From Oscillospiraceae bacterium (lineage in GTDB: Bacteria; Bacillota; Clostridia; Oscillospirales; CAG-272): a stretch of DNA of 32,776 bases. The notes beneath the pieces were generated by a model. It was given only the letters and a program-made list of their open reading frames with translations, made no database searches and was not told where the DNA came from. Position 1 is the stretch's first letter, and every line of letters starts with the position of its first letter. The position numbers and the translations under genes were made by a program. Where the stretch lies: contig SVTS01000027.1 of assembly GCA_015063645.1 (NCBI GenBank), positions 1 through 32,776 of the forward strand, in the 5' to 3' direction. This document shows, one piece after another, positions 1-6,698 of the stretch.

Positions 1-1
1 C

Positions 2-604
2 ATCCGCTATTATCAGTATCCCTTTGAATTTTCCGGCGGTATGCGTCAGCGTATCGTGATCGCCATCGCACTTGCCGCTGATCCCGACGTGCTGATCTGC
101 GATGAGCCCACCACGGCGCTTGACGTAACCATTCAGGCGCAGATTCTGGAACTGATCAACCGCCTGAAGGAAGAGCGTCAGTTGTCCGTTATCTTCATTA
201 CCCACGACCTTGGCGTCGTCGCCAATATGGCGGACGATATCGCCGTTATGTACGCCGGTAAGATCGTTGAATACGGTACGGCAGACGATATCTTCTACGA
301 TCCCCGTCATCCCTACACCTGGGCTCTCCTCGCATCCATGCCCGATCTGGATACCAAGGAGAAACTGGATGCCATTCCCGGCACACCGCCCAATATGATC
401 TATCCCCCGGTAGGCGACGCTTTTGCAGATCGTAATAAGTACGCCATGCAGATCGATTTCGAGATGCAGCCGCCGCAGTTTGCTGTGTCTGAATCCCACT
501 GGGCAGCAACATGGCTGCTCCATCCCGATGCACCGAAGGCAGAGCCGCCGAAGATCATCATCGACCGTATTGAAAGAATGAAAAAGGCAGGAGGAGAAAA
601 CTGA
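2..604 (+). CDS. oppD: Oligopeptide ABC transporter ATP-binding protein, OppD/AmiE type (5' truncated by window edge)
   Basis: This is the C-terminal part of a peptide-importer ATPase that energises uptake through the cytoplasmic membrane. The frame is open from base 2 and starts just before the ABC signature (FSGGMRQR). Walker B (VLICDEP), the D-loop (ALD) and the switch histidine (ITHDLGVV) follow. The C-terminal oligopeptide-binding tail is of the AmiE kind: [14 protein letters not shown], then [14 protein letters not shown]. It lacks the cysteines found in many OppD tails, a known variant. Walker A lies outside the window. The stop codon overlaps the oppF start by one base (TGATG), so the two are co-translated and probably form the heterodimeric ATPase. 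Family assignment is firm. The exact peptide substrate cannot be inferred. Confidence 0.95.
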   Translation: MRYYQYPFEFSGGMRQRIVIAIALAADPDVLICDEPTTALDVTIQAQILELINRLKEERQLSVIFITHDLGVVANMADDIAVMYAGKIVEYGTADDIFYDPRHPYTWALLASMPDLDTKEKLDAIPGTPPNMIYPPVGDAFADRNKYAMQIDFEMQPPQFAVSESHWAATWLLHPDAPKAEPPKIIIDRIERMKKAGGEN

Positions 605-1812
605 TGAGCACGGATAACAAAGAAGTTCTGCTCCGGGTGGAGCACCTCTGCCAGTATTTCAAAATGGGCGATAAAGAGATGAAAGCGGTGGACGATGTCT
701 CCTTTGATATCAAAAAAGGAGAAGTATTCGGACTTGTAGGCGAGTCAGGATGCGGTAAAACCACTACCGGCCGCTCCATCATCAAGATTTACGATATTAC
801 CTCCGGCAGTATCTACTTCAAAGGACAGCGTATCTGCGCAGGAACCCGTTCCTATAAGAACGCTATCAAAGAAGCAAAAAAGGAAAAAGCCAAACTGACC
901 GGCAACGATGCCCGCGCAAAGGAACTGGATCAGATCATCGCTGAGAATATGGAAAAAATCCGTGCGGCAAAGTTTGATCACGCGCATTCCGACCGCGAGT
1001 ACGCCAAGCATCTTGTGGAGCAGATCGAAGCGGAATATAAGGATAAATTCGCCGAGGCGAAAAACGATCCCGCAAAAACCGCGGAACTGCAGAAAAAGTA
1101 CAAAGATGATATCCGTATTGCCAGGAAGACCAAGCTGATTACCAAGATCCAGATGATCTTCCAGGATCCCATCGCGTCCCTGAATCCCCGTATGACCGTC
1201 CGCGAGATCATCTCCGAGGGACTGGTTATTAACGGTATCCGGGATAAGGAATACATCGATGAGAAGGTGTATGAGATTCTGGAACTGGTCGGTCTGGTAC
1301 GTGAGCACGCCGGACGGTATCCCCATGAGTTCTCCGGCGGTCAGAGACAGCGTATCGGTATCGCCCGTTCTGTGATCATGCGTCCCGATCTGCTGATCGC
1401 CGACGAGCCGATTTCCGCTCTGGACGTGTCTATTCAGGCGCAGGTTATCAATCTGCTTAATGAACTGCGTGAACGTCTCGGTCTGACGATTCTGTTCATT
1501 GCACACGATTTGTCTGTTGTCAAGTATTTCTCCGACCGTATTGGCGTAATGTATTTCGGTAAAATGGTGGAACTGGCTCCCTCCGACGAGCTGTTCGCCC
1601 GTCCGATGCATCCCTATACGCGTTCACTGTTGTCCGCAATCCCTCTGCCCGATCCCCGTTCTGAGAAGAAGCGTACCAGAATTACCTATAATTCTCTGGC
1701 AGAACATGATTATTCCACGGATAAGCCGAGCATGCGTGAGATTACTCCCGGTCATTTCGTATACTGCAATGATGCGGAAGAGGCAAAATATAAGAAGGAA
1801 TTCGGACTGTGA
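604..1812 (+). CDS. oppF: Oligopeptide ABC transporter ATP-binding protein, OppF type, with long charged insert
   Basis: This is the second ATPase of the peptide importer, 402 aa against roughly 300-330 aa for ordinary OppF. Walker A (GESGCGKT) is at residues 46-53, the Q-loop (FQDP) at 186-189, the signature FSGGQ at 243-247, Walker B (LLIADEP) at 263-269 and the switch His at 301. The C-terminal PMHPYTRSLLSAIP segment is typical. The excess length sits between Walker A and the Q-loop. Residues about 80-180 are rich in Lys, Glu and Ala and should form a helical hairpin or coiled coil. All catalytic motifs are intact, so the protein should be active. It overlaps oppD by 1 nt and the next gene by 4 nt (GTGA), so it lies inside the same operon. 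Confidence 0.95.
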   Translation: MSTDNKEVLLRVEHLCQYFKMGDKEMKAVDDVSFDIKKGEVFGLVGESGCGKTTTGRSIIKIYDITSGSIYFKGQRICAGTRSYKNAIKEAKKEKAKLTGNDARAKELDQIIAENMEKIRAAKFDHAHSDREYAKHLVEQIEAEYKDKFAEAKNDPAKTAELQKKYKDDIRIARKTKLITKIQMIFQDPIASLNPRMTVREIISEGLVINGIRDKEYIDEKVYEILELVGLVREHAGRYPHEFSGGQRQRIGIARSVIMRPDLLIADEPISALDVSIQAQVINLLNELRERLGLTILFIAHDLSVVKYFSDRIGVMYFGKMVELAPSDELFARPMHPYTRSLLSAIPLPDPRSEKKRTRITYNSLAEHDYSTDKPSMREITPGHFVYCNDAEEAKYKKEFGL

Positions 1813-2228
1813 GCAGAAAATGGATCGTCCGGCTGCTTAAATACGGCATAACAGCCGCCGTTGGCGGACTGATGACATGGAGCGTTCTGTCGCTCCACGG
1901 ATATGCGGAAGCAGCCACGGACGCGGAGCGGTACCGTATCCTTGCGGACGCATTTACCATCCCCGGCGTGGTTCTTATGCTGTGCTGGGTGCTGGTGTGG
2001 GTGTCCAATGAGGGCGCTTTCGAGGGAATCTCCTATGCGTTTTCCTACGCGTTCCGTATGCTGATCCCCGGCGGATCGAAAAATCCGGAGCGATACAGCG
2101 ATTACGTACTGCGCCGACGGGAGAAAGGCAGACTGAAAGGCGTTGGATTCCTGTTTTTCACCGGCGCTGTGTTCTTTCTGATTGCGCTTGTGTTCATTGC
2201 ACTGTTTTATTCCGTTTTCGGCGGATGA
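1809..2228 (+). CDS. DUF3899-type small membrane protein
   Basis: This 139-aa protein starts at a GTG that overlaps the oppF stop (GTGA), so it is translationally coupled to the peptide transporter. Three hydrophobic segments are visible: about residues 8-30, 50-68 and 109-136. Between the second and third are a conserved-looking SNEGAFEGISYAF stretch and a basic loop (RRREKGRLKG). This pattern matches the DUF3899 family of Firmicutes membrane proteins, for which I know no biochemical role. Position suggests an accessory role for the transporter, but that is only context. It is the last gene before the operon terminator, which is now split by an insertion sequence. Confidence 0.75.
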   Translation: MSRKWIVRLLKYGITAAVGGLMTWSVLSLHGYAEAATDAERYRILADAFTIPGVVLMLCWVLVWVSNEGAFEGISYAFSYAFRMLIPGGSKNPERYSDYVLRRREKGRLKGVGFLFFTGAVFFLIALVFIALFYSVFGG

Positions 2229-2269
2229 ATAAAAGTAAACGGGGAAGCCGTTGTACAGATGGTATGAAG

Positions 2270-2289
2270 TGAACCCAAAAGTTTAGACA
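2270..2289 (+). repeat. IS left terminal inverted repeat (core)
   Basis: The 20-base segment begins TGAACCCAAAAG and ends TTTAGACA. It pairs imperfectly with the right-end repeat at 3542-3561, allowing one offset base in the C run and one in the T run. Similarity continues outward less regularly to the TGTAC duplication. Confidence 0.75.
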
Positions 2290-2300
2290 AGAATTAAATA

Positions 2301-3101
2301 TTAAATCATTTGCGAATGAGCTCGGTACTGAACTGGGCTCATTCCTTTTAGTTTGAGAGAGATTCTCTCGTTGTTGTAGTAATGAATGTATTCTTCTAAC
2401 TTATCAATGAATCCCCGAGGGGATTCAAATTTTTCGCCATAATACATTTCAACTTTCAACCTGCCGAAAAAGTTTTCCATTATGCCGTTGTCCATGCAGT
2501 TGCCTTTTCGGGACATACTTTGAGTAATGTTGTGCTCGGCAAGAAGTCGTTGGTATTCGGCATGTTGGTATTGCCAACCTTGATCAGAATGGAACAGTGG
2601 TCGTGCATCGGCAGGAAGCTTCTCAAATAATCCATTTAACATATCTCTAACTTGCTGCAAGTTAGGACTTGTTGAAATAGAGTAAGATATGATTTCACGA
2701 TTAAACATATCTAGCACAGGTGAAAGATACACCTTTTCATCGCCGATCTTAAACTCTGTAACGTCTGTTGTCAGCTTTTCAAAAGGCTTATCTGCATGAC
2801 AATCTCTTTTCAACAGATTGTCTGCTACCTTGCCAACTTCACCTTTGTAGGAATGGTATTTGCCATTTTTACTCTGTTTCCCACGCAGATGAAGGGATTT
2901 CATTAGTTTTAACACGGTTTTATGGTTAATTGGATAACCTTTTGCCTTTAATTCGGAGCAAATGCGTCTGTAACCGTATCTTCCTTTGTGAGTATTGTAG
3001 ATTTTTAATATATCTTGCTTCTCGCTTTCGTATTTGTCTTTATCCTTCTGTTTCAGATAGTAATAGTATGTACTTCTTGCTATTCCAGAAAGCTTCAACA
3101 A
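2301..3101 (-). CDS. IS3-family transposase OrfB (DDE catalytic subunit)
   Basis: This is the catalytic half of the IS transposase. The 266 residues from the TTG at 3101 contain an HTH_21-like region (about 20-90) and an rve-type integrase core. The acidic triad is D113 (TTDVTEF), D173 (FHSDQGWQY) and E209 (MENFFGRLK), with the DD(35)E spacing typical of IS3 transposases. The C-terminal YYNNERISLKLKGMSPVQY motif is also diagnostic. The frame is open upstream to the slippery sequence, reading KAFIIAELRQKYPLKD. The native product is therefore probably an OrfAB fusion made by -1 frameshifting rather than a protein starting at this TTG. No lesion is visible in OrfB. Confidence 0.95.
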   Translation of the reverse strand: MLKLSGIARSTYYYYLKQKDKDKYESEKQDILKIYNTHKGRYGYRRICSELKAKGYPINHKTVLKLMKSLHLRGKQSKNGKYHSYKGEVGKVADNLLKRDCHADKPFEKLTTDVTEFKIGDEKVYLSPVLDMFNREIISYSISTSPNLQQVRDMLNGLFEKLPADARPLFHSDQGWQYQHAEYQRLLAEHNITQSMSRKGNCMDNGIMENFFGRLKVEMYYGEKFESPRGFIDKLEEYIHYYNNERISLKLKGMSPVQYRAHSQMI

Positions 3102-3136
3102 ATCTTTAAGCGGATATTTTTGCCTTAGTTCAGCAA

Positions 3137-3520
3137 TTATGAACGCTTTTTGCCGTTCTTTTGCTCTTCCGCAAGAACTAAGGCACTCAGTTTTTTTAAG
3201 TATTCGATCTCCATTCTGAGTCTTTGGTTCTCGGCGATAAGATCTTCTTCAACTTTTCTCTCAATCTTTGGTGGGCGACCTTTATTAGAACCGCTTGCTT
3301 TACAAGCTCTGCCTCGTCTTTCTTTCATCAGACCTTCGGCTCCTTCTTCTAAGAATATGCGTTCCCACCTTTGTACTTGTTTTTGATAGTTGTGTTCTTA
3401 GCCTTGGTTTATGTCCCAATACTTTCTCACAACTTCGCTGTAATTCAAATGGTGTTCTCGCATATCCATTATAACACATATTTTAAATTCTGACGAGTAC
3501 CTTCTCTGCTTTTTTGACAT
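3137..3520 (-). pseudogene. IS3-family OrfA, interrupted by an in-frame TAA
   Basis: The full reading frame from ATG 3520 is 127 codons. It begins MSKKQRRYSSEFKICVIM, a usual IS150-group OrfA start with an HTH domain. Codon 41 is TAA (3398-3400), in the sequence reading INQG-stop-EHNYQ. Relatives I remember have Glu here, so a single G-to-T change would explain it. After the stop the frame continues intact through WERIFLEEGAEGLMKERRG and a leucine-zipper-like segment (ENQRLRMEIEYLKKL) to the frameshift site. Re-initiation at ATG 3328 would give a 63-aa piece without the DNA-binding domain. This copy probably cannot make a normal OrfA or OrfAB. Confidence 0.85.
3146..3152 (-). other. Programmed -1 frameshift (slippery) site of the IS transposase
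   Basis: On the minus strand the heptamer CAAAAAG lies near the end of OrfA. The zero frame reads GGC AAA AAG CGT TCA TAA. Shifting back one base gives CAA AAA GCG TTC and enters the OrfB frame, which is open from there. A_n-G slippery sites in this position are the rule for IS3-family OrfAB synthesis. Confidence 0.7.
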
Positions 3521-3541
3521 ATAAATATGCACCTCCAAAAG

Positions 3542-3561
3542 TGTCTAACTTTTGGGGTGCA
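3542..3561 (-). repeat. IS right terminal inverted repeat (core)
   Basis: Read on the minus strand it begins TGCACCCCAAAAG and ends TTAGACA, matching the left end. It lies directly upstream of the OrfA start region and ribosome-binding site (GGAGGTG on the minus strand), as expected for an IS3-family element. Confidence 0.75.
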
Positions 3562-3584
3562 TATCATGTACGGCTTCCCCGTTT

Positions 3585-3758
3585 TTATTTTTGCTGTATG
3601 CGCGTAAGCAAATCATGGATGAGACGGATTTTTGTTTCCGCTGTGCAGGAAAACTGCTGCAGATATCTATCCACGCACATGATACGTATTCGTGCCGCAT
3701 TACGGCTTAGTTCGCGCTGCTTCTCTGGTGAACATGGCGGATAAATCTGTGTTTTCAT
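3585..3758 (-). CDS. Small hypothetical protein, 57 aa, divergent from the recombinase
   Basis: I do not recognise this protein. The ATG at 3758 is preceded by a near-perfect Shine-Dalgarno (GGAAGGAG, 4 nt spacer), which is the main reason for calling it. The product begins MKTQIYPPCSPEKQREL and ends LLTRIQQK. It is basic, contains two cysteines (residues 9 and about 32), has no membrane segment and should be mostly helical. Its stop codon touches the right arm of the opp terminator, consistent with a gene that once converged on oppDF and used the same hairpin. It shares a 75-bp divergent intergenic region with the serine recombinase, so it may be part of the same mobile or developmental unit. 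Confidence 0.55.
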   Translation of the reverse strand: MKTQIYPPCSPEKQRELSRNAARIRIMCVDRYLQQFSCTAETKIRLIHDLLTRIQQK

Positions 3759-3833
3759 GGATCTCCTTCCGGGAATTCCGTGCTTTGTTCATAGATGAAA
3801 AAACACTTCATATGTATTCTCTGAGGTGATTAT

Positions 3834-5507
3834 ATGAATGAAGAGCGGAAACAATTCGTGATCTATTCCCGAAAATCCAAAATTACCGGAAAAGGGGAGA
3901 GTATTGAGAATCAGATCGAGCTGTGCCGGCAGTATATCGCGTGTCATTACAGCACGCAGGATGCGGAAAACGCACTTGTATATGAGGATGAAGGCTTTTC
4001 CGGCGGAACACTGGACCGCCCACAGTTCCGCAGAATGATGTGTGAGTCGCATGACAGACCTATCGTCGCCATCGTTGTCTATCGGCTTGACCGCATAAGC
4101 CGCAATATCGGTGACTTTGCCGGACTGATTGACGACTTGGGGCAGCGGGGAATAGAATTTATCTCCATAAAGGAGCAATTTGATACATCCTCCCCCATGG
4201 GCAGGGCGATGATGTATATTGCGTCCGTGTTTTCTCAGCTGGAACGTGAAACGATTGCGGAACGGATCAGGGACAACATGCATGAACTTGCCAGAACGGG
4301 CCGGTGGCTGGGCGGTGTGACACCACTTGGCTTCACATCGGAAGCGGTGAGTATGTGTTCATCCGGCGGAAAAATGAAAAAAATGTTCAGATTGCTGCCC
4401 GTGCCGCAGGAAATTCGGATTGTACGCAGGATTTTTCATCTGTTTGCGGAGACCGTATCGTTATCGGAGACGGAAATGCTTCTCCGCAAAGAAGAGATCC
4501 GCACCCGTGCCGGAAATCCCTTTACCCGATTTGCCCTGCGCAGCATCCTGTCAAATCCGGTGTACATGTGTGCCGATGAAGCGGCCTGGCTGTATCTGCG
4601 TGCACACAATGCGGATCTGTCTGCAGAAAAAATGGATTTTGACGGAAGCCGCGGCGTGATGGTGTATAACCGTACGGAACAGCATCCGGGCAGAACGCAC
4701 AAAAGACGACCAATGGAGGAATGGATCGTTTCTGTCGGAGAGCATCAGGGGGTGATTGCGGGTGAGGACTGGATCCGCGTGCAGGAACTTCTTGCGCGGA
4801 ATGCCTCGCAGGAGTACAGAAAACCGCGAAGCAATGCGGCGATTCTCCCGGGAATGCTCTTCTGCGGTGAATGCGGTGCTCCGATGCGTCCCAAACTGAC
4901 CGGACGGATACGGAAAGACGGTCAGCCGGATTGCAGGTATGTCTGTACGGCGAAAGAAAGAGACCACCGATGTTCTATGAAAGATGCGCCCGGCAATGCA
5001 CTGGAAGCGGAAGTGATGCAAACAATCGGCGGACTTGCACCGAACCGGGAGGAACAATGTGCCCAACTGCTGAAACTTCGCAAATCGATCAGCGGCATGG
5101 ACGTTGAACAGAATGCGGAGATTGTCCTGATCCGCGAGCAGATTGCTGAAAATGAATCCGCAATCCGGAATCTGCTGCACACACTGGAACACACCGGAGA
5201 AAGTGATGTTGGAAAATATATCGCTGAACAGATTCAGGAATGTGATCGCCGTGGGAAAGTGTTGAAGAAACGACTGGAAGAACTTGAATGGAAAGCCGAT
5301 GAATCGGAAACGCTGAGCGCTGATTTGCTGCTTGATATACTTATGGAGAATCCGCCGCTGTCCATTCTGTCCGTCGAGCAGAAAAGGAATGCTGTCCGTC
5401 TTTGTTTTGACAGAATTGTGTGGGACGGCGAGACGGCGCATCTGTATATGCGTGGAAGCGCGAGCGAGGAAATACCCGTCGTGCCGTCATGTGTGTATAG
5501 CGAATGA
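3834..5507 (+). CDS. spoIVCA: Large serine recombinase, SpoIVCA-like (putative sigK excisase)
   Basis: This 557-aa site-specific DNA recombinase probably excises the DNA interrupting sigK. The N-terminal resolvase domain has the nucleophile S12 in IYSRKSK, then GKGESIENQIELC (typical of SpoIVCA-type proteins) and YRLDRISRN. The E-helix region is SVFSQLERETIAERI. A recombinase domain follows. A zinc ribbon (CGECGAPMRP, then VCTAKERDHRC) and a coiled coil (about residues 420-500) complete the usual large serine recombinase layout. The start is the ATG after GAGGTGAT. The last codons lie in the putative attachment site, and the TGA stop falls inside its AATGA core. The in-frame sigK 3' half begins at the same bases. 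The role in sigK excision is inferred from this junction; the enzyme class is certain. Confidence 0.9.
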   Translation: MNEERKQFVIYSRKSKITGKGESIENQIELCRQYIACHYSTQDAENALVYEDEGFSGGTLDRPQFRRMMCESHDRPIVAIVVYRLDRISRNIGDFAGLIDDLGQRGIEFISIKEQFDTSSPMGRAMMYIASVFSQLERETIAERIRDNMHELARTGRWLGGVTPLGFTSEAVSMCSSGGKMKKMFRLLPVPQEIRIVRRIFHLFAETVSLSETEMLLRKEEIRTRAGNPFTRFALRSILSNPVYMCADEAAWLYLRAHNADLSAEKMDFDGSRGVMVYNRTEQHPGRTHKRRPMEEWIVSVGEHQGVIAGEDWIRVQELLARNASQEYRKPRSNAAILPGMLFCGECGAPMRPKLTGRIRKDGQPDCRYVCTAKERDHRCSMKDAPGNALEAEVMQTIGGLAPNREEQCAQLLKLRKSISGMDVEQNAEIVLIREQIAENESAIRNLLHTLEHTGESDVGKYIAEQIQECDRRGKVLKKRLEELEWKADESETLSADLLLDILMENPPLSILSVEQKRNAVRLCFDRIVWDGETAHLYMRGSASEEIPVVPSCVYSE

Positions 5508-5508
5508 A
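5494..5508 (+). other. Putative recombination (att) site at the sigK junction, AATGA core
   Basis: The pentamer AATGA at 5503-5507 sits where the recombinase frame ends and sigK sequence begins. The known Bacillus subtilis skin junction, as I recall it, also has AATGA as crossover core at the equivalent sigK codons (Asn-Glu of NEILM). Read in the sigK frame, the preceding bases already encode Cys-Ile-Ala, close to the Cys-Ile-Glu found there in intact SigK. This suggests the two att sites share imperfect homology upstream of the core. Confidence 0.65.
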
Positions 5509-5865
5509 ATACTTATGCACTTCCGGGCGCAGAAGAAGCTGAGCTGTGAAGTATCTATGAGCGAAACGGTGGATACCGACCGGGACGGCAATCCGCTCAC
5601 CTATATGGATATCATAAAAATTGACGACACCGTAGCGGATGACATTGACGTGCGTTGGAAAATCACAAAAATGATCTCCTTCATTAAGGAGCAGCTGTCG
5701 GAACGGGAACGGCAGATCCTCGTCATGCGCTATGGACTCGGCGATACACCGCCGCTGACACAGCGGGAGACGGCGGAAAAGCTGGGCATTTCCCGCTCCT
5801 ATATCTCCCGGCTGGAAAAAAACGCCCTGCAGCAGATTCAGAATTTTCTGGAGGGAAATACATGA
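5503..5865 (+). CDS. sigK: RNA polymerase sigma factor SigK, 3' half (split gene)
   Basis: SigK directs late mother-cell transcription in sporulation. The frame from the AATGA core reads NEILMHFRAQKK, then DTDRDGNPLTYMDII, the end of sigma region 2/3. It continues with LSERERQILVMRYGLG and the region-4 helix-turn-helix LTQRETAEKLGISRSY followed by ISRLEKNAL. This corresponds to the C-terminal half of SigK (the old spoIIIC half), about 120 residues. LMHFRAQKK and SRSYISRLEKNAL resemble SigK more than SigE. No start codon or ribosome-binding site suits this fragment, and no region 2 is present upstream. It can be expressed only after joining to a 5' half, which is not in the window. It ends one base before a strong bidirectional terminator. 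It could be a relic, but the frame is undamaged. Confidence 0.88.
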   Translation, partial: NEILMHFRAQKKLSCEVSMSETVDTDRDGNPLTYMDIIKIDDTVADDIDVRWKITKMISFIKEQLSERERQILVMRYGLGDTPPLTQRETAEKLGISRSYISRLEKNALQQIQNFLEGNT

Positions 5866-5902
5866 AAAACACCGTGGCGGAAGAAATCCGTCACGGTGTT
5901 TT
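5866..5902. terminator. Bidirectional terminator between sigK and tatD
   Basis: AAAACACCGTGGCGGA and TCCGTCACGGTGTTTT form a 16-bp stem (one G-T pair) around the loop AGAAA. A-rich and T-rich sides allow termination for both the sigK fragment (+) and the convergent tatD operon (-). Confidence 0.9.
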
Positions 5903-5909
5903 CTGTGAT

Positions 5910-6698
5910 TCAGTTCAGGCGGAAAAGACGGCATGCGTTTTCCCAGGTGCGCTGTGCCGCTTCCTCGTCACTCATGCCTGTCGCTTCAGCGATGGCGTGC
6001 AGCGTGAAGGGAAGATAGCCGGAATAATTCAGCTCACCCCTATGGGGAACCGGCGGCAGATAGGGGGCGTCGGTCTCCGTCAGAATACGGTCATGCGGTA
6101 CAACCGCGGCGGCTTCCCGCACTTTGTGCGCATTTTTATAAGTGATCGGACCGGAGAAGGAGATGTACCATCCCATCTGAACCAGCTGGCGTGCCATCTC
6201 AGCACTGCCGCTGAAGCTGTGGAATACTCCGAGCACATTCGGATGTGCTCGGACAATGTCAAAACAGTCCCCGTGCGCATCACGGTCGTGAATGATCACA
6301 GGCAGATGCAATTCCTCCGCCATGGAAAGCTGTGCATCAAACAGTGCGGACTGGCGAGCCTTTCCGTCCGGATCCCAGTGATAATCCAGACCGATCTCGC
6401 CGATTGCCACACATTTTTCATGAGCGGCAATGCGGCGGACAGCGTCCAGCGCCGCCGGAATATCCGCATCCGCGATCCGCATGGAATCGCTGGGATGAAT
6501 GCCTGCCGAGGCATAGAAGAAAGGGTATTTCTCTGCCAAAGCGACAGATGCGGCGGAGGATTCCGGATTGGTTCCTGCGTTCAGAATGGCCTCCACGCCG
6601 ATGGCGTGGGCATCCGTAATCGCCTGCGCCATGCCGCCCGGATATTCTTCCTCAAAACGCTCGTCGTTGTAATGGGAGTGTGAATCAAAGTACCGCAT
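5910..6698 (-). CDS. tatD: TatD-family metal-dependent deoxyribonuclease
   Basis: The protein has 262 aa, the usual TatD length. The N-terminal metal ligands are in FDSHSHYND (H7, H9). GEIGLDYHWDPDGK carries the catalytic Glu, and VIIHDRDAHGD and GVFHSFSG carry further His ligands. The C-terminal RILTETDAPYLPP motif is diagnostic. The family acts as a cytosolic 3'-5' exonuclease or DNA-repair enzyme on a TIM-barrel amidohydrolase scaffold. It is the last gene of a nagA-metG-tatD unit; its ATG shares one base with the metG stop. metG-tatD adjacency is conserved in Firmicutes (metS-yabD in Bacillus). A strong terminator follows. Confidence 0.95.
   Translation of the reverse strand: MRYFDSHSHYNDERFEEEYPGGMAQAITDAHAIGVEAILNAGTNPESSAASVALAEKYPFFYASAGIHPSDSMRIADADIPAALDAVRRIAAHEKCVAIGEIGLDYHWDPDGKARQSALFDAQLSMAEELHLPVIIHDRDAHGDCFDIVRAHPNVLGVFHSFSGSAEMARQLVQMGWYISFSGPITYKNAHKVREAAAVVPHDRILTETDAPYLPPVPHRGELNYSGYLPFTLHAIAEATGMSDEEAAQRTWENACRLFRLN

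Larger units (their letters stand above)
2257..3566 (-). mobile_element. IS3-family (IS150-group) insertion sequence
   Basis: The element is about 1.31 kb, is visibly AT-richer than its neighbourhood, and is oriented on the minus strand. It carries OrfA (with a nonsense codon) and an intact DDE OrfB joined by a -1 frameshift signal. Imperfect terminal inverted repeats contain CCCAAAAGTTTAGACA at the left and its counterpart CCCCAAAAGTTAGACA at the right, which are IS150-like ends. A TGTAC pentamer at 2252-2256 and 3567-3571 is the likely target duplication. The exact tips are uncertain by a few bases because GTAC is palindromic. The low GC suggests recent arrival from a lower-GC host. Confidence 0.9.
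2237..3584. terminator. Rho-independent terminator of the opp operon, split by an IS element
   Basis: The left arm AAACGGGGAAGCCGT (2237-2251) and the right arm ACGGCTTCCCCGTTT (3570-3584) are perfect reverse complements and are now 1.3 kb apart. The right arm runs on into TTATTTTT. Removing the IS and one TGTAC copy restores a 15-bp stem with a TGT loop and a T tract. That is a classical terminator for oppDF-DUF3899. It would also serve the convergent small gene at 3585-3758, whose stop codon abuts the right arm. In the present state the hairpin cannot form efficiently. Confidence 0.85.

Noticed and set aside
1-604. Loss of cysteines in the OppD tail as an unusual feature
   Set aside because: The same tail pattern ([19 protein letters not shown]) is known in AmiE-type peptide transporters, so it is ordinary.
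3514-3744. Plus-strand 76-codon frame across the IS right end
   Set aside because: It spans the IS boundary and the terminator and runs antisense to OrfA and the 57-aa gene; no ribosome-binding site.
3834-3842. AATGA at the recombinase start codon as a possible left att site
   Set aside because: The pentamer occurs by chance often; the sequence to its left does not encode any part of SigK, so it cannot be the left junction.
5332-5502. Open-frame extension upstream of the sigK fragment
   Set aside because: It is out of frame with the recombinase coding sequence it overlaps and does not resemble SigK until the Cys-Ile-Ala just before the core. It is only a frame left open by chance.
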